From assembly GCA_049799955.1 (NCBI GenBank), contig JBARIW010000003.1, forward strand, positions 40,078 to 104,077: a stretch of DNA of 64,000 nt. Direction: 5' to 3'. This DNA comes from JBGTFE01 sp049799955. Its GTDB lineage: Bacteria; Acidobacteriota; Blastocatellia; Pyrinomonadales; Pyrinomonadaceae. The notes under the pieces are model-generated. The model ran no database searches, was not told the origin of the DNA, and saw only the letters and a list, made by a program, of their open reading frames with translations. The translations under genes and the position numbers were made by a program. The first letter of the stretch is position 1; each line of letters starts with the position of its first letter. Of this stretch, positions 48,610-57,811 are shown in pieces.

Positions 48610-51476
48610 TGACTGAACCTTTAGAACTTAAAAAAACCGTTAATTTACCGAGAACGAATTTCGCGCAGAAGGCGAATCTTGCTCAGGCAGAGCCCGCGCG
48701 TTTGAAGAAATGGAATGATATAAAGCTTTACGAGATGATTCGTGAAAGCCGAAAGACGGCGGAAAAATTTATCCTGCACGACGGTCCGCCGTATGCCAAC
48801 GCCGACATTCACATCGGCACGGCGCTGAATAAAATTTTGAAAGATTTCGTCGTCAAAACCGCGACGATGCAGGGCTTCGATTCGCCTTACGTTCCGGGCT
48901 ACGATTGTCACGGTTTGCCGATTGAAACGCACGTCGAGAAAAAATTGGCGGAAAAAGGCAAAAACAAAGCCGATTTGCCCGCGAACACATTCCGGCGCAT
49001 CTGCCGCGAGCACGCCTCGCACGCGATGGACGGGCAAACGCGCGATTTTTCGCGGCTCGGAATCCTCGGCGAATGGGAAAATCCGTACCTGACGATGTCG
49101 CCCGAATATGAAGCGACGACGGCGCGGCTTTTCGGGAAATTTTTGGAGCGCGGCTATGTTTACAAAGGCTTGCGTCCGGTTTACTGGTGCATTCACGACC
49201 AGACGGCTTTGGCGGAAGCCGAAGTCGAATACAAGGAACACACATCGCCTTCGATTTACGTCAAATTTCCGCTCGTGTCCGACGCCAAAGAGCTTAACGC
49301 GGCTTTGGACGGAAAAAATGTCTTCGTCGTCATTTGGACGACGACGCCGTGGACTTTGCCGGCTAACTTGGGAATCGCGGTTCATCCCGATTTTGACTAT
49401 TCGGCGGTCGAATCCGGCGACGAAGTTTATATCGTCGCTTCGGAACTGGCAAAATCTTTCGCGGAAACCTGTGGGTTAAGCGAAACAAAAGAGCTTGCGC
49501 GTTTCAAAGGCTCGAAATTAGACAGGCTCGAAGCCAGACACGCGTGGCTCGACCGCATCTCGTTTATAATGAACGGCGAGCACGTAACGCTCGGCGGCGA
49601 GGCTGACGCCGAAACTGAGCTCGACGTGCGTTTTGAGAATAAAGGCGCGCAAAAATCGGGAACCGGCTGCGTTCACACGGCGCCCGGACACGGCGCGGAC
49701 GATTTTAATATCGGAAGAAGTTACGGCTTGGAAATCTATTGCCCGGTCGATAATGCCGGAAATTTTACGCCCGATGTCGAATTTTTCGGCGGCGAAAATA
49801 TTTTTAAAGCGAATCCGAAAATCGTCGAATTTCTGAAGGAACGCGGCGCTTTACTTCATTCGGAAAATTACAATCACCGTTATCCTCATTGCTGGCGCTG
49901 CAAAAATCCGGTGATTTTTCGCGCCACGCCGCAGTGGTTTATCTCGATGGACGCGCAGGCGCAAACGGGCGCGCCGAAATCTTTGCGCGAAAACGCTTTG
50001 AGCGAAATCGAAAACGTCAACTGGCACCCGAATTGGGGCGAAGGGCGGATGGCGAATATGGTCAAAGGCAGACCGGATTGGTGCGTTTCGCGCCAGCGCC
50101 TGTGGGGCGTTCCGATTCCGGTTTTTTACTGCAAAGGCTGTGATGAGGCGATTGCCGACGCGGAAATCGTTAATCACGTCGCCGACATTTTTCTAAAGGA
50201 AACCGCCGACGCGTGGTATAACCGCGAGGTGAAGGATTTGCTGCCCGAAGATTTCAAATGTCCGAAATGCGCGGGCGCGGAATTTATAAAGGAAACCGAT
50301 ATTCTCGACGTTTGGTTCGATTCAGGTTCGTCGTGCGTCGCCGTTCTGGAAACGCGCGAGAATTTGCGTTTTCCGGCGGAAGTTTATCTCGAAGGCGGCG
50401 ACCAGTTTCGCGGCTGGTTTAACTCAAGCCTGATGTGCGGCTTGGCGGCGCACGATAAATCTCCGTATAAAAATCTCATCACGCACGGCTGGGTGGTTGA
50501 CGGCGAAGGCAAGCAGATGCACAAATCGACCGGAAACGCGATTTCGCCGAATGAAGTCATCGCAAAATCCGGCGCGGAGATTTTGCGCTTATGGGCGGCG
50601 GCGGTCGATTACACCGAGGATATGCGCTGTTCGGACGAAATTCTGGAACGTGTTACGGACGCTTACCGCAAATTCAGAAATACTTTGCGTTACGCGCTCG
50701 GAAATCTCGATGGGTTTAATCCCGAAATCGAAAATGTTTCCGTGTCCGAGATGCTCGAAATTGACCGTTGGGCGTTGGCGAGCCTCGATAAAGCGGTTGA
50801 AAAATGTCTCGAAGGTTTTGAGAATTTCAATTACCAGACGGTTTATCAAACGCTCTACAATCTTGTAACCGTAACGCTTTCGGCGCGATATTTCGACATC
50901 ATCAAAGACCGTCTTTATATCTTTGCGCCGAATAGTCTTGAGCGTCGTTCCGCGCAGACCGCGCTTTACGAAATCGCCGACAAGCTGGCGCGTCTGCTCG
51001 CTCCGATTTTGTCGTTTACGGCTGACGAAGCGTTTGAAAATCTGCCGCATCAAAAACTTGCATCGGTTCATCTGGCGGAGTTTCCGAAGCTCGCGGGCGC
51101 GGATAATTCGCAACTTTTATCGGATTGGGAACGTATTTTCTCTATCCGCGACGAAGTTTTAAAGGCTTTGGAAGACGCGCGGACGGAGAAAAAAATCGGC
51201 TCAAGTCTGGAAGCGAAGGTTATTTTGACAACCGATAAGGAAACGACCAGATTTTTGCTGCCGTTTTACGAAGATTTGCGTTACATCTTTATCGTTTCGC
51301 AGGTGGAAGTTCACGAAGGCGACGCGCAAACGGTCGAAATTCGGAAAGCTGACGGCGCGAAATGCGAGCGCTGCTGGAATTATTCTGCGCGTGTCGGCGT
51401 ATCGGAAAAATATCCGACTGTTTGCGAAAGATGCGTTAATGCGCTGAGCCAAATCGAGCAGACGGCGACGGCTTAA
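48609..51476 (+). CDS. ileS: Isoleucyl-tRNA synthetase
   Basis: 955 residues from ATG 48609; an in-frame ATG at 48591 lies within the repeat. Charges tRNA-Ile. Seen: HIGH motif in PPYANADIHIG (about 58-68), connective editing domain (VVIWTTTPWTLPANLGIAV), the KMSKS loop as GKQMHKSTGN, anticodon-binding domain, and C-terminal zinc finger CERCWNYSA and CERCVNAL. The class is the bacterial type with Zn finger. The KMSKS motif has His for the third position Ser. Preceded by the attenuator and followed by lspA, with which it probably forms an operon. Confidence 0.97.
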   Translation: MTEPLELKKTVNLPRTNFAQKANLAQAEPARLKKWNDIKLYEMIRESRKTAEKFILHDGPPYANADIHIGTALNKILKDFVVKTATMQGFDSPYVPGYDCHGLPIETHVEKKLAEKGKNKADLPANTFRRICREHASHAMDGQTRDFSRLGILGEWENPYLTMSPEYEATTARLFGKFLERGYVYKGLRPVYWCIHDQTALAEAEVEYKEHTSPSIYVKFPLVSDAKELNAALDGKNVFVVIWTTTPWTLPANLGIAVHPDFDYSAVESGDEVYIVASELAKSFAETCGLSETKELARFKGSKLDRLEARHAWLDRISFIMNGEHVTLGGEADAETELDVRFENKGAQKSGTGCVHTAPGHGADDFNIGRSYGLEIYCPVDNAGNFTPDVEFFGGENIFKANPKIVEFLKERGALLHSENYNHRYPHCWRCKNPVIFRATPQWFISMDAQAQTGAPKSLRENALSEIENVNWHPNWGEGRMANMVKGRPDWCVSRQRLWGVPIPVFYCKGCDEAIADAEIVNHVADIFLKETADAWYNREVKDLLPEDFKCPKCAGAEFIKETDILDVWFDSGSSCVAVLETRENLRFPAEVYLEGGDQFRGWFNSSLMCGLAAHDKSPYKNLITHGWVVDGEGKQMHKSTGNAISPNEVIAKSGAEILRLWAAAVDYTEDMRCSDEILERVTDAYRKFRNTLRYALGNLDGFNPEIENVSVSEMLEIDRWALASLDKAVEKCLEGFENFNYQTVYQTLYNLVTVTLSARYFDIIKDRLYIFAPNSLERRSAQTALYEIADKLARLLAPILSFTADEAFENLPHQKLASVHLAEFPKLAGADNSQLLSDWERIFSIRDEVLKALEDARTEKKIGSSLEAKVILTTDKETTRFLLPFYEDLRYIFIVSQVEVHEGDAQTVEIRKADGAKCERCWNYSARVGVSEKYPTVCERCVNALSQIEQTATA

Positions 51477-51481
51477 AAGCC

Positions 51482-51546
51482 GGTAATTAGTAATAAGTAA
51501 TTGGTAATTGGCAAAACTTATTACTAATTATCAATTACTTATTACT
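51482..51546. repeat. Heptad palindrome (GGTAATT words)
   Basis: Left arm GGTAATT AGTAATA AGTAATT GGTAATT; right arm CTTATTA CTAATTA TCAATTA CTTATTA. It lies in the ileS-lspA junction. Confidence 0.85.
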
Positions 51547-51553
51547 TTTCTTG

Positions 51554-51559
51554 ATATAA
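51554..51559 (+). promoter_or_regulatory. -10 element upstream of lspA
   Basis: TATAAT ending 7 bp before the GTG start of lspA, with no Shine-Dalgarno sequence between. It would allow a leaderless lspA transcript in addition to read-through from ileS. No clear -35. Confidence 0.35.
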
Positions 51560-51566
51560 TTTTGCT

Positions 51567-52085
51567 GTGAATAAAAAAGATATTTTGTGGAAACTCGCAT
51601 ATCTCGCCGCGGCGGGCGCGGTTTTTATCATTGACCAGATGACGAAAGCCTGGGCGGTTCGCCGCCTGCGGTTTGGCGATGTGCGCGAGATTATTCCGAA
51701 TTTTTTAAATTTCGCGTATGCCGAAAATCCGGGCGTGGCGTTTAGTTTTTTTAACGACCACGGCGATGCCGGACGCTGGGGACTTTCCGCCGTTGCAATG
51801 ATTGCGGCGGCGCTGGTTTTGTATTATTTCTGGCGCACCCCGCGCACGGACGACCGCGTTCTCGGCGCGCTGGCGCTGCTTCTGGCGGGAATCGTCGGCA
51901 ACGTAGCCGACCGGATGCGGCTCGGATTTGTCGTCGATTTTATCGACGTACAGTTCGGCTCGTGGCATTATCCGACCTTTAACATCGCGGATACGGCAAT
52001 CTGCATCGGCGCGGGCTTGCTTATTCTGGATATAATTTTTAGCCGCAGGAAAAAGGAAGAAGCTTCGAAAGCGGAAGTGAAATAA
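51567..52085 (+). CDS. lspA: Lipoprotein signal peptidase LspA
   Basis: 172 residues, GTG start. Cleaves the signal peptide of diacylglyceryl-modified prolipoproteins in the inner membrane. Four TM helices; the catalytic aspartates lie in VVDFID and FNIADTAI, and the conserved AENPGVAFSF and GNVADRMRLG motifs are present. The tail is Lys/Glu-rich. Lgt, the preceding enzyme of the same pathway, is encoded two genes downstream, so this cluster holds two of the three lipoprotein maturation steps. Confidence 0.95.
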   Translation: MNKKDILWKLAYLAAAGAVFIIDQMTKAWAVRRLRFGDVREIIPNFLNFAYAENPGVAFSFFNDHGDAGRWGLSAVAMIAAALVLYYFWRTPRTDDRVLGALALLLAGIVGNVADRMRLGFVVDFIDVQFGSWHYPTFNIADTAICIGAGLLILDIIFSRRKKEEASKAEVK

Positions 52086-52097
52086 ATTTTTAATCGG

Positions 52098-52568
52098 ATG
52101 AATATTTCTCTACACGAAATTGATAAAAATAATTTCCGCGAGTGCGTCAGCTTAAAAGTCGCCGCCGGACAGGAAAAATTTGTCGCGCCGAATGTGATGT
52201 CTATCGCGCAGTTGAAAATTTATCCGTTGGCAAACGCTTTTGCCGTTTACGCGGAAGATGAAATGGTCGGTTTTGTGATGTATGGCTGCGACGAAGACGA
52301 TGGGCATTTTTATCTCGGTCGGTTAATGATTGCCGAAAAACATCAGGGCAAAGGCTACGGCAGGGCGGCGACTTTGGAAGTTATCGAAAGAGTAAAGCAA
52401 CTGCCCGAATGCAGCGAATTATTTTTAAGCTTTGTTCCCGAAAACGCGGGCGCGGAAAAGCTTTATTCGAGCGTCGGCTTTGAGCGAACGGGCAAAACAA
52501 GCGAAAGCGGCGAGATAATTATGCGACTGGCGATAGAAACCAACGCAAATCCAAAATCCGAAATCTAA
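52098..52568 (+). CDS. GNAT-family N-acetyltransferase, spermidine-acetyltransferase-like
   Basis: 156 residues, 12 bp after lspA. Acetyl-CoA-binding motif A is YLGRLMIAEKHQGKGYGRAA. The pattern NFRECVSLKVAAGQEKFVAPN and VGFVMYGCDEDDGHFYLGRL is that of the BltD/PaiA-SpeG subgroup that acetylates polyamines or similar amines. The final residues ANPKSEI and the stop codon come from a heptad repeat. Specificity is inferred from family only. Confidence 0.8.
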   Translation: MNISLHEIDKNNFRECVSLKVAAGQEKFVAPNVMSIAQLKIYPLANAFAVYAEDEMVGFVMYGCDEDDGHFYLGRLMIAEKHQGKGYGRAATLEVIERVKQLPECSELFLSFVPENAGAEKLYSSVGFERTGKTSESGEIIMRLAIETNANPKSEI

Positions 52569-52582
52569 AATCCAAAATCTAA
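52546..52582. repeat. Heptad repeat, single arm (AATCCAA words)
   Basis: AATCCAA AATCCGA AATCTAA AATCCAA AATCTAA spans the GNAT stop codon and ends 2 bp before the lgt start. No opposite arm is seen. Confidence 0.75.
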
Positions 52583-52584
52583 CC

Positions 52585-53409
52585 ATGTATCCAGAACTTT
52601 TTCGCATCGGCAATTTTCCAATCAATACATACGGCGTGATGCTCGCTTTGGGAATGCTGTTCGCGCTTTTTGTCGCGTCGCGTCTTGCGGCGCGCGACGG
52701 TCTGCCGCGTGAGAGAATTTACGATTTGGGACTTTGGACGCTTATCGGCGGCTTGCTCGGCTCGAAAGTTCTGATGTATTTCACGGAAGATAATGTAAAT
52801 ATTTTCTCGCTCGATTTTCTGCGTTCGGGCGGAGTTTATTACGGCGGCTTCATCGGCGGACTGCTCGCGCTCGCTTTGCTGATTCGTTTTTACAAATTGC
52901 CTTTCTGGAAAGTCGGCGACGCGTTCGCGCCCGGACTCGCGCTCGGACAGGCGTTCGGGCGGCAAGGCTGTTTTGCGGCGGGCTGCTGCTGGGGAAAACC
53001 GACCGATTCGATTTTCGGCGTTCATTTTACCGAAGCGGCGCACGAATTTACAGGCGTTCCGATTATCAGCGAAGAAACGGGCTTGCCGCTTCACCTGCAC
53101 CCGACGCAGCTTTATGAATCAATCACGATGCTGATAGTTTTCGGCGTTCTTGTTTACCTGCACAAAAATAAAAAATTCGACGGACAGGTTTTGATTGCTT
53201 ACGGCATAATTTACGGCATTGTGCGTTTTACGATTGAATTTTTGCGCGCCGACCCGCGCGGCGATTTGTTCGGAATAACGACGATGACGGGTCTTTCGAC
53301 ATCGCAGCTTATCAGTTTGCTGGTCGCAGCCGGCGCTGTTGTTTTTATGATTTTCCGTCTGCGAAAAGTCCGAAATTCAAAATCTAAAGTTCAAAGTCAG
53401 GTTGAATAA
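52585..53409 (+). CDS. lgt: Prolipoprotein diacylglyceryl transferase Lgt
   Basis: 274 residues, about seven TM helices. Transfers diacylglycerol from phosphatidylglycerol to the lipobox cysteine, before LspA acts. Signatures: SGGVYYGGFIGG (81-92), GRQGCFAAGCCWGKP (125-139) and HPTQLYES. The usual GRxGNF is GRQGCF here. The C-terminal SKSKVQSQVE is translated from a heptad repeat. It begins directly behind the repeat at 52546 and is followed after 2 bp by rluD. Confidence 0.95.
   Translation: MYPELFRIGNFPINTYGVMLALGMLFALFVASRLAARDGLPRERIYDLGLWTLIGGLLGSKVLMYFTEDNVNIFSLDFLRSGGVYYGGFIGGLLALALLIRFYKLPFWKVGDAFAPGLALGQAFGRQGCFAAGCCWGKPTDSIFGVHFTEAAHEFTGVPIISEETGLPLHLHPTQLYESITMLIVFGVLVYLHKNKKFDGQVLIAYGIIYGIVRFTIEFLRADPRGDLFGITTMTGLSTSQLISLLVAAGAVVFMIFRLRKVRNSKSKVQSQVE
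53372..53405. repeat. Heptad repeat inside the 3' end of lgt
   Basis: GAAATTC AAAATCT AAAGTTC AAAGTCA GG, 7-nt period. It encodes the basic C-terminal tail of Lgt. Single arm. Confidence 0.65.
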
Positions 53410-53411
53410 TT

Positions 53412-54413
53412 ATGACCTTGAACGAGGCTGAAGAAAATTCGATTCTTAATTTCCCGATTTCCGAGCCTGACGCCGGAAAGCGTCTCGATGCCTTTTTATC
53501 CGAGCAAATCGAAAACTGGTCGCGCTCGCGCCTGCAAAAACTGATTGACGACGGCGATGTTCTGGTTAATCAAAAACAGGCAAAATCTTCTTATAAAATC
53601 CGTGCCGGCGACGAAATCGAAGTCGAGCTGACCGAGCTTCCGGCAGAAATTTTCGAGCCGGAAAACATTCCGCTTGAAATTGTTTACGAGGACGAATCGC
53701 TCGCCGTCATCAATAAACCTGCGGGAATGGTCGTACATCCGGGCGCGGGCGTGAGTTCGGGAACGCTGGCGAATGCCGTGGCTTACAGGTTCAAGATTCA
53801 AGATTCAGGATTCAAGATTGATGCGAATTTAGACGAGCAATCCAAAATCCAAAATCTAAAATCCAAAATCGGAATCGTTCATCGCTTAGATAAAGATACT
53901 TCAGGTTTAATCGTCATTGCCAAAACCGAAGAGATTCACGAAAAATTATCAGAGCAGTTTCGCGAACGCGAAGTTTATAAATCGTATATCGCGTTGGTTC
54001 ACGGCGAAATTGAGGAAAATAAGGGCGAGATTGAAGCGCCGATTGCGCGCGAAAAACATAACCGGACGAAAATGGCGGTTCGCGCTCACGGGCGTTATGC
54101 CTTGTCGCTCTGGAAGGTTAAAAAAAGATTTGAAAAATTTACGCTTCTCGCCGTCGAGATAAAAACCGGCAGAACGCACCAGATTCGCGTTCATCTCGCC
54201 TCGATAAATCACCCGGTCGTCGGCGACGAAACTTATAACGCGGGACGCGATAAAACCGTCAAGGACGCAGACGCGCGAAAAGCGATTCAGAACCTGAACC
54301 GCTTTTTCCTTCACGCCGAAAAATTATCTTTTACGCACCCGGCGACCAAACAGTGGTTGAGCTTTATCGCGCCTTTGCCGGATGAATTGGAAAACTTTCT
54401 CGAATTAATTTAG
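53412..54413 (+). CDS. rluD: RluD-family 23S rRNA pseudouridine synthase with repeat insertion
   Basis: 333 residues. S4 RNA-binding domain (about 20-85, RLDAFLSEQIENWSRSRLQK), then the RluA/RluD catalytic domain with the active-site aspartate D160 in GIVHRLDKDTSGL. Between the conserved VVHPGAGVSSGTLANAVAYR and that motif, residues 127-153 (FKIQDSGFKI...SKIQNLKSKI) are read from two heptad arms at 53790-53870. In typical RluD this loop is short and unrelated. The flanking motifs are intact, so the enzyme is probably active. Stop overlaps the convergent gene by 4 bp. Confidence 0.92.
   Translation: MTLNEAEENSILNFPISEPDAGKRLDAFLSEQIENWSRSRLQKLIDDGDVLVNQKQAKSSYKIRAGDEIEVELTELPAEIFEPENIPLEIVYEDESLAVINKPAGMVVHPGAGVSSGTLANAVAYRFKIQDSGFKIDANLDEQSKIQNLKSKIGIVHRLDKDTSGLIVIAKTEEIHEKLSEQFREREVYKSYIALVHGEIEENKGEIEAPIAREKHNRTKMAVRAHGRYALSLWKVKKRFEKFTLLAVEIKTGRTHQIRVHLASINHPVVGDETYNAGRDKTVKDADARKAIQNLNRFFLHAEKLSFTHPATKQWLSFIAPLPDELENFLELI
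53790..53870. repeat. Heptad palindrome inserted in frame in rluD
   Basis: Left arm GATTCAA GATTCAG GATTCAA GATT, right arm ATCCAAA ATCCAAA ATCTAAA ATCCAAA, 81 bp or 27 codons. The two arms pair only partly, so this may be two different elements or one diverged palindrome. Frame is kept and no stop occurs. Confidence 0.8.
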
Positions 54414-55291
54414 AAAATCAGCGTATCTAAAGCGCATACGCGCGAGCTTTGCAGACAAGTAAATTTATTAATGAAAAAGCTTTCGGATTTAAGCGGCGCT
54501 CCGTCCTGCTGTTTGAGGTAAATTAAAAACGCATCGGGCGTAATCGCTCCTTCATTCGGATTTTCAATGACTTTTGCGATGGCGTAAGACGGCTCTTTTG
54601 TTTGGGTTTCCAGACCTTTCACTTTCTGAGTCGCCAATCCATTGCTGATTAAAAGATTAATTTCTTCAATCGTTTTGATAATCGGAGTTCCGTCGAGCGA
54701 AACGCCGTTGCGATTTGCCATTTCCTTGAGAATTTCTTCATCGGCAGTGTTTATCAGAGGAGATGTAAATCTAACCTCTATAAGAACGCCTAAACCGAGC
54801 GGATTTTCCTTAAAATAACCATTTCTTGTTTCGATAATGCTGGATTGACGATTAGTTCCGCGCTGCGTCTCGCTCGGAAAAACGAAAATCGGAAAACGGT
54901 CGGCGATTTTCATTGCCTGTCTGCCCGCTGCGCTCTGGATAAAGCTTTTCGGAAAAAGCTCGCCGTACAGATTCCAGTACAAAATTTCGCCGTCGTAATT
55001 ATAAGCCGGCATCGTCGCGGTTATTCTGATAGTGCGGTGAGCTTCGTCGTCGATTTTATCGAAAACCGAAAGATTATCCGCTCCCGTTCGACGATTAAAA
55101 ATCAGAGACGGCTCGACGCCGTTTATGCTGTAAAATTTATCGCTGAAGTCGAAAGGTCTTTTTTCTTCAGTAACTGCCGACGTAATCGTACCTTCTTCGT
55201 CGCTGACCTGAGCCATTGCGTTGATGCAGCCGAATGCCGCAAATATTGAGATAAGAACTAAGTTTGTGATGATTGAGTTTATTTTTTTCAT
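54410..55291 (-). CDS. Secreted hypothetical protein
   Basis: 293 residues. Signal peptide (IITNLVLISIFAAFGCINAMAQ, cleavage near MAQ) and then a soluble domain without known motifs: FDFSDKFYSINGVEPSLIFNRRTGADNL, TIRITATMPAYNYDGEILYW and a C-terminal part with two cysteines close to the end (FTCLQSSRVCALDTLIF). The regular beta-rich pattern suggests a real folded exported protein. Convergent with rluD and divergent from GH20. No function assigned. Confidence 0.65.
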   Translation of the reverse strand: MKKINSIITNLVLISIFAAFGCINAMAQVSDEEGTITSAVTEEKRPFDFSDKFYSINGVEPSLIFNRRTGADNLSVFDKIDDEAHRTIRITATMPAYNYDGEILYWNLYGELFPKSFIQSAAGRQAMKIADRFPIFVFPSETQRGTNRQSSIIETRNGYFKENPLGLGVLIEVRFTSPLINTADEEILKEMANRNGVSLDGTPIIKTIEEINLLISNGLATQKVKGLETQTKEPSYAIAKVIENPNEGAITPDAFLIYLKQQDGAPLKSESFFINKFTCLQSSRVCALDTLIF

Positions 55292-55506
55292 TGTTTTATT
55301 TCCCCTTGTAATTTTTTGAGTTTGAGTAATCCTTGTTTTTTTCTCTTGTAAGTTTTTGAGTTACCCTCTTGCTTATCACTGTCTGGAGATTTTCGGAAAA
55401 AAGACAAGCCGCGTGAAAGTTTTTAAAATTGGCGTTTTGCCGCAAAGTTTGGTATGAAATTATTACCTGCATTATCGGCTTTTTAATTTTTATTTTGAGA
55501 AACTTT

Positions 55507-57810
55507 ATGAAGAAAATTCTTTTTATTCTCGCCCTGCTGTTTTCATCAGGCGAATTCGTTTCGGCTCAAACGGCGGAAGTCGCCATTATTCCGAAACCTT
55601 CATCGCTTAAACGGCTGAAAGGCGAATTTCGCCTCGGCTTGAAAACAAAAATTGTCGCCGACGACGAGCAAAGCCGAAAATCGGCGGCGCTTCTGAACGA
55701 TTTGCTGCTGAAAAATTTCAATTTTAAGCTCGAAGTCGTCGATAAATCGCCGAAGAAAAACGCGATTAAGTTTTTGCCGGCATCGTGGGCAATCGGCAGT
55801 ATGCCGGACGAGGCTTACGGGCTGAACATTGCCCGTGAAGGCATTATGATTGCCGGCAGCGAAACCGGACAATTCTACGCTTTGCAGACACTTATGCAGA
55901 TTCTGCCCGTAAATTTCAAAGGCGAGGCAAAGCTTCCGGCGCTCGATATTACCGACCAGCCGCGTTTTCCGTATCGCGGAATGCATCTGGATGTCAGCAG
56001 ACATTTTTTTCCGGTCGAGTTCGTCAAAAAATACATCGATTTGATGGCGCAGTATAAATTCAATAAATTTCACTGGCATTTAACGGACGACCAGGGCTGG
56101 CGCATCGAGATAAAAAAATATCCGAAATTGACGGAAATCGGCTCGAAAAGAAAAGAATCCGCGAAAGGCAGAGTCTTAAATCCGTATACGGGCGACGGCG
56201 TTCCGGTCGAAGGTTTTTACACGCAGGAACAGATAAAAGATGTCATCGCTTATGCGAAAGCGCGGAAAATCACCGTCATTCCCGAAATCGAATTGCCCGG
56301 ACACAGCTCCGCCGCGCTCGCCGCATATCCGAATCTCGGCTGCAAGGAAAACTACGAGTATAAAGTCCAGACGACGTGGGGAATTTTCAAGGAAGTTTTC
56401 TGCCCGAAGGAAGAGACTTTCGGGTTTCTCGAAGACGTTTTGAGCGAAGTTATCGATTTATTTCCCGATTCGCCGTACATTCACATCGGCGGCGACGAGG
56501 TTTTAAAGGATTTCTGGAAAGAATCGCCTTTCGTGCAGGAATTAAAAGCGAAAGAAAACTTAAAAGACGAACACGAAGTTCAAAGCTATTTCGTCCGTCG
56601 AATCGAAAAATTTATCAATTCGAAAGGCAAAAAAATTATCGGCTGGGACGAAATTCTCGAAGGCGGACTCGCGCCGAACGCGACCGTGATGAGCTGGCGC
56701 GGAATGAAAGGCGGCATCGAAGCGGCGAAGTCGAAACACGACGTGATTATGACGCCGACCGATTTCGCATATCTCGATTACGGTCAGGGCGACCCGAAAA
56801 CAGAGCCGGTAAACATCGGCGGTTATCTGCCTTTGCAGAAAGTTTACAGTTTCGAGCCTGTGCCGAAAGAGCTTTCGGAAGACGAAAAAAAATATATCTT
56901 AGGCGGGCAGGGAAACATCTGGACGGAATATTTGCAAAAGCCGGAAAACGTTGAATATATGGCTTTTCCAAGAATGCTGGCAATATCGGAATCCGTCTGG
57001 TCGCCGGCGGAAAACAAAGATTTCGATGATTTTCAAAAACGTCTCGGAAATCAGTTTGCGCTTCTCGACCGGCAAAACGTAAATTATCGAATTCCCGAAC
57101 CGAAAAAGCTGCAAAACGTTCTGCTGACTGATACGGACAAAGCAAAAATCGAGCTTGAATCGCCGATTCCCTCGGCAAGAATTTTTTATACTGTGGACGG
57201 AAACGAGCCGGACGAAAATTCAACGGAATATAAACAGCCGTTTGAAATCGCGCTTAATCAAAACGAAAAAAAAGAGCTGAAAACGATTGTGGTTACCGGA
57301 AACGGGCGCAAAAGCTCGGTTTATACGGCGACGCTTTTACGCCGTTCGTATCTCGAACCGGTTGGACGAATGATAGACAAATATAAGTATGTGAGTTTTG
57401 CTTATTACAAAAGCGCGTTCAAATCCGTCGGAGAAATGGAAAAAAGCGAGCCGACCGAAAAGGGCACAACGCAATCAATCGGGCTTGCCCAATTTGCGAA
57501 AAAACAGGATTTGAAAGAGCCGTTCGGCGTGATTTTCGACGGGCTTCTCAGCGTTCCGAACGACGGCATTTACGAATTTCAACTCGACTCCGACGACGGC
57601 GCGATTTTGACAATCGGCGATGAAACGATAGTTGATAATGACGGCTTGCATTCGAGTCAAATAAAAACCGGCATTGTTCCTTTGCGAAAAGGATTTCATC
57701 GAATCCGCCTGAAATATATTCAAGGCGGCGGCGACGCGGTTTTGAATCTTCGTTGGGGCTTGAAAGGAACGGGACTTACCAGAATCTCCGGCGGCGAGCT
57801 TTGGAATTAA
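55507..57810 (+). CDS. Secreted GH20 beta-N-acetylhexosaminidase with CHB_HEX_C and PA14 domains
   Basis: 767 residues from ATG 55507; the 26 codons before it lack a signal peptide. Signal peptide (ILFILALLFSSGEFVSAQ), a GH20b domain (VAIIPKPSSLKRLKGEF), the GH20 catalytic barrel with YRGMHLDVSRHFF, FHWHLTDDQGWRI and the catalytic pair in IHIGGDEV (about 325-332), then a CHB_HEX_C domain (ARIFYTVDGNEPDENS) and a C-terminal PA14-like domain (GIYEFQLDSDDGAILTIGD). Releases terminal GlcNAc or GalNAc. It overlaps functionally with the GH92 gene starting 2 bp downstream. Confidence 0.95.
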   Translation: MKKILFILALLFSSGEFVSAQTAEVAIIPKPSSLKRLKGEFRLGLKTKIVADDEQSRKSAALLNDLLLKNFNFKLEVVDKSPKKNAIKFLPASWAIGSMPDEAYGLNIAREGIMIAGSETGQFYALQTLMQILPVNFKGEAKLPALDITDQPRFPYRGMHLDVSRHFFPVEFVKKYIDLMAQYKFNKFHWHLTDDQGWRIEIKKYPKLTEIGSKRKESAKGRVLNPYTGDGVPVEGFYTQEQIKDVIAYAKARKITVIPEIELPGHSSAALAAYPNLGCKENYEYKVQTTWGIFKEVFCPKEETFGFLEDVLSEVIDLFPDSPYIHIGGDEVLKDFWKESPFVQELKAKENLKDEHEVQSYFVRRIEKFINSKGKKIIGWDEILEGGLAPNATVMSWRGMKGGIEAAKSKHDVIMTPTDFAYLDYGQGDPKTEPVNIGGYLPLQKVYSFEPVPKELSEDEKKYILGGQGNIWTEYLQKPENVEYMAFPRMLAISESVWSPAENKDFDDFQKRLGNQFALLDRQNVNYRIPEPKKLQNVLLTDTDKAKIELESPIPSARIFYTVDGNEPDENSTEYKQPFEIALNQNEKKELKTIVVTGNGRKSSVYTATLLRRSYLEPVGRMIDKYKYVSFAYYKSAFKSVGEMEKSEPTEKGTTQSIGLAQFAKKQDLKEPFGVIFDGLLSVPNDGIYEFQLDSDDGAILTIGDETIVDNDGLHSSQIKTGIVPLRKGFHRIRLKYIQGGGDAVLNLRWGLKGTGLTRISGGELWN

Positions 57811-57811
57811 A

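Noticed and set aside
48645..49385. 246-codon ORF antisense to ileS
   Set aside because: Its frame mirrors the codon pattern of ileS; composition is Arg/Phe-rich with no motif. The same applies to the other long antisense frames, e.g. 13228-14034 and 62894-63874.
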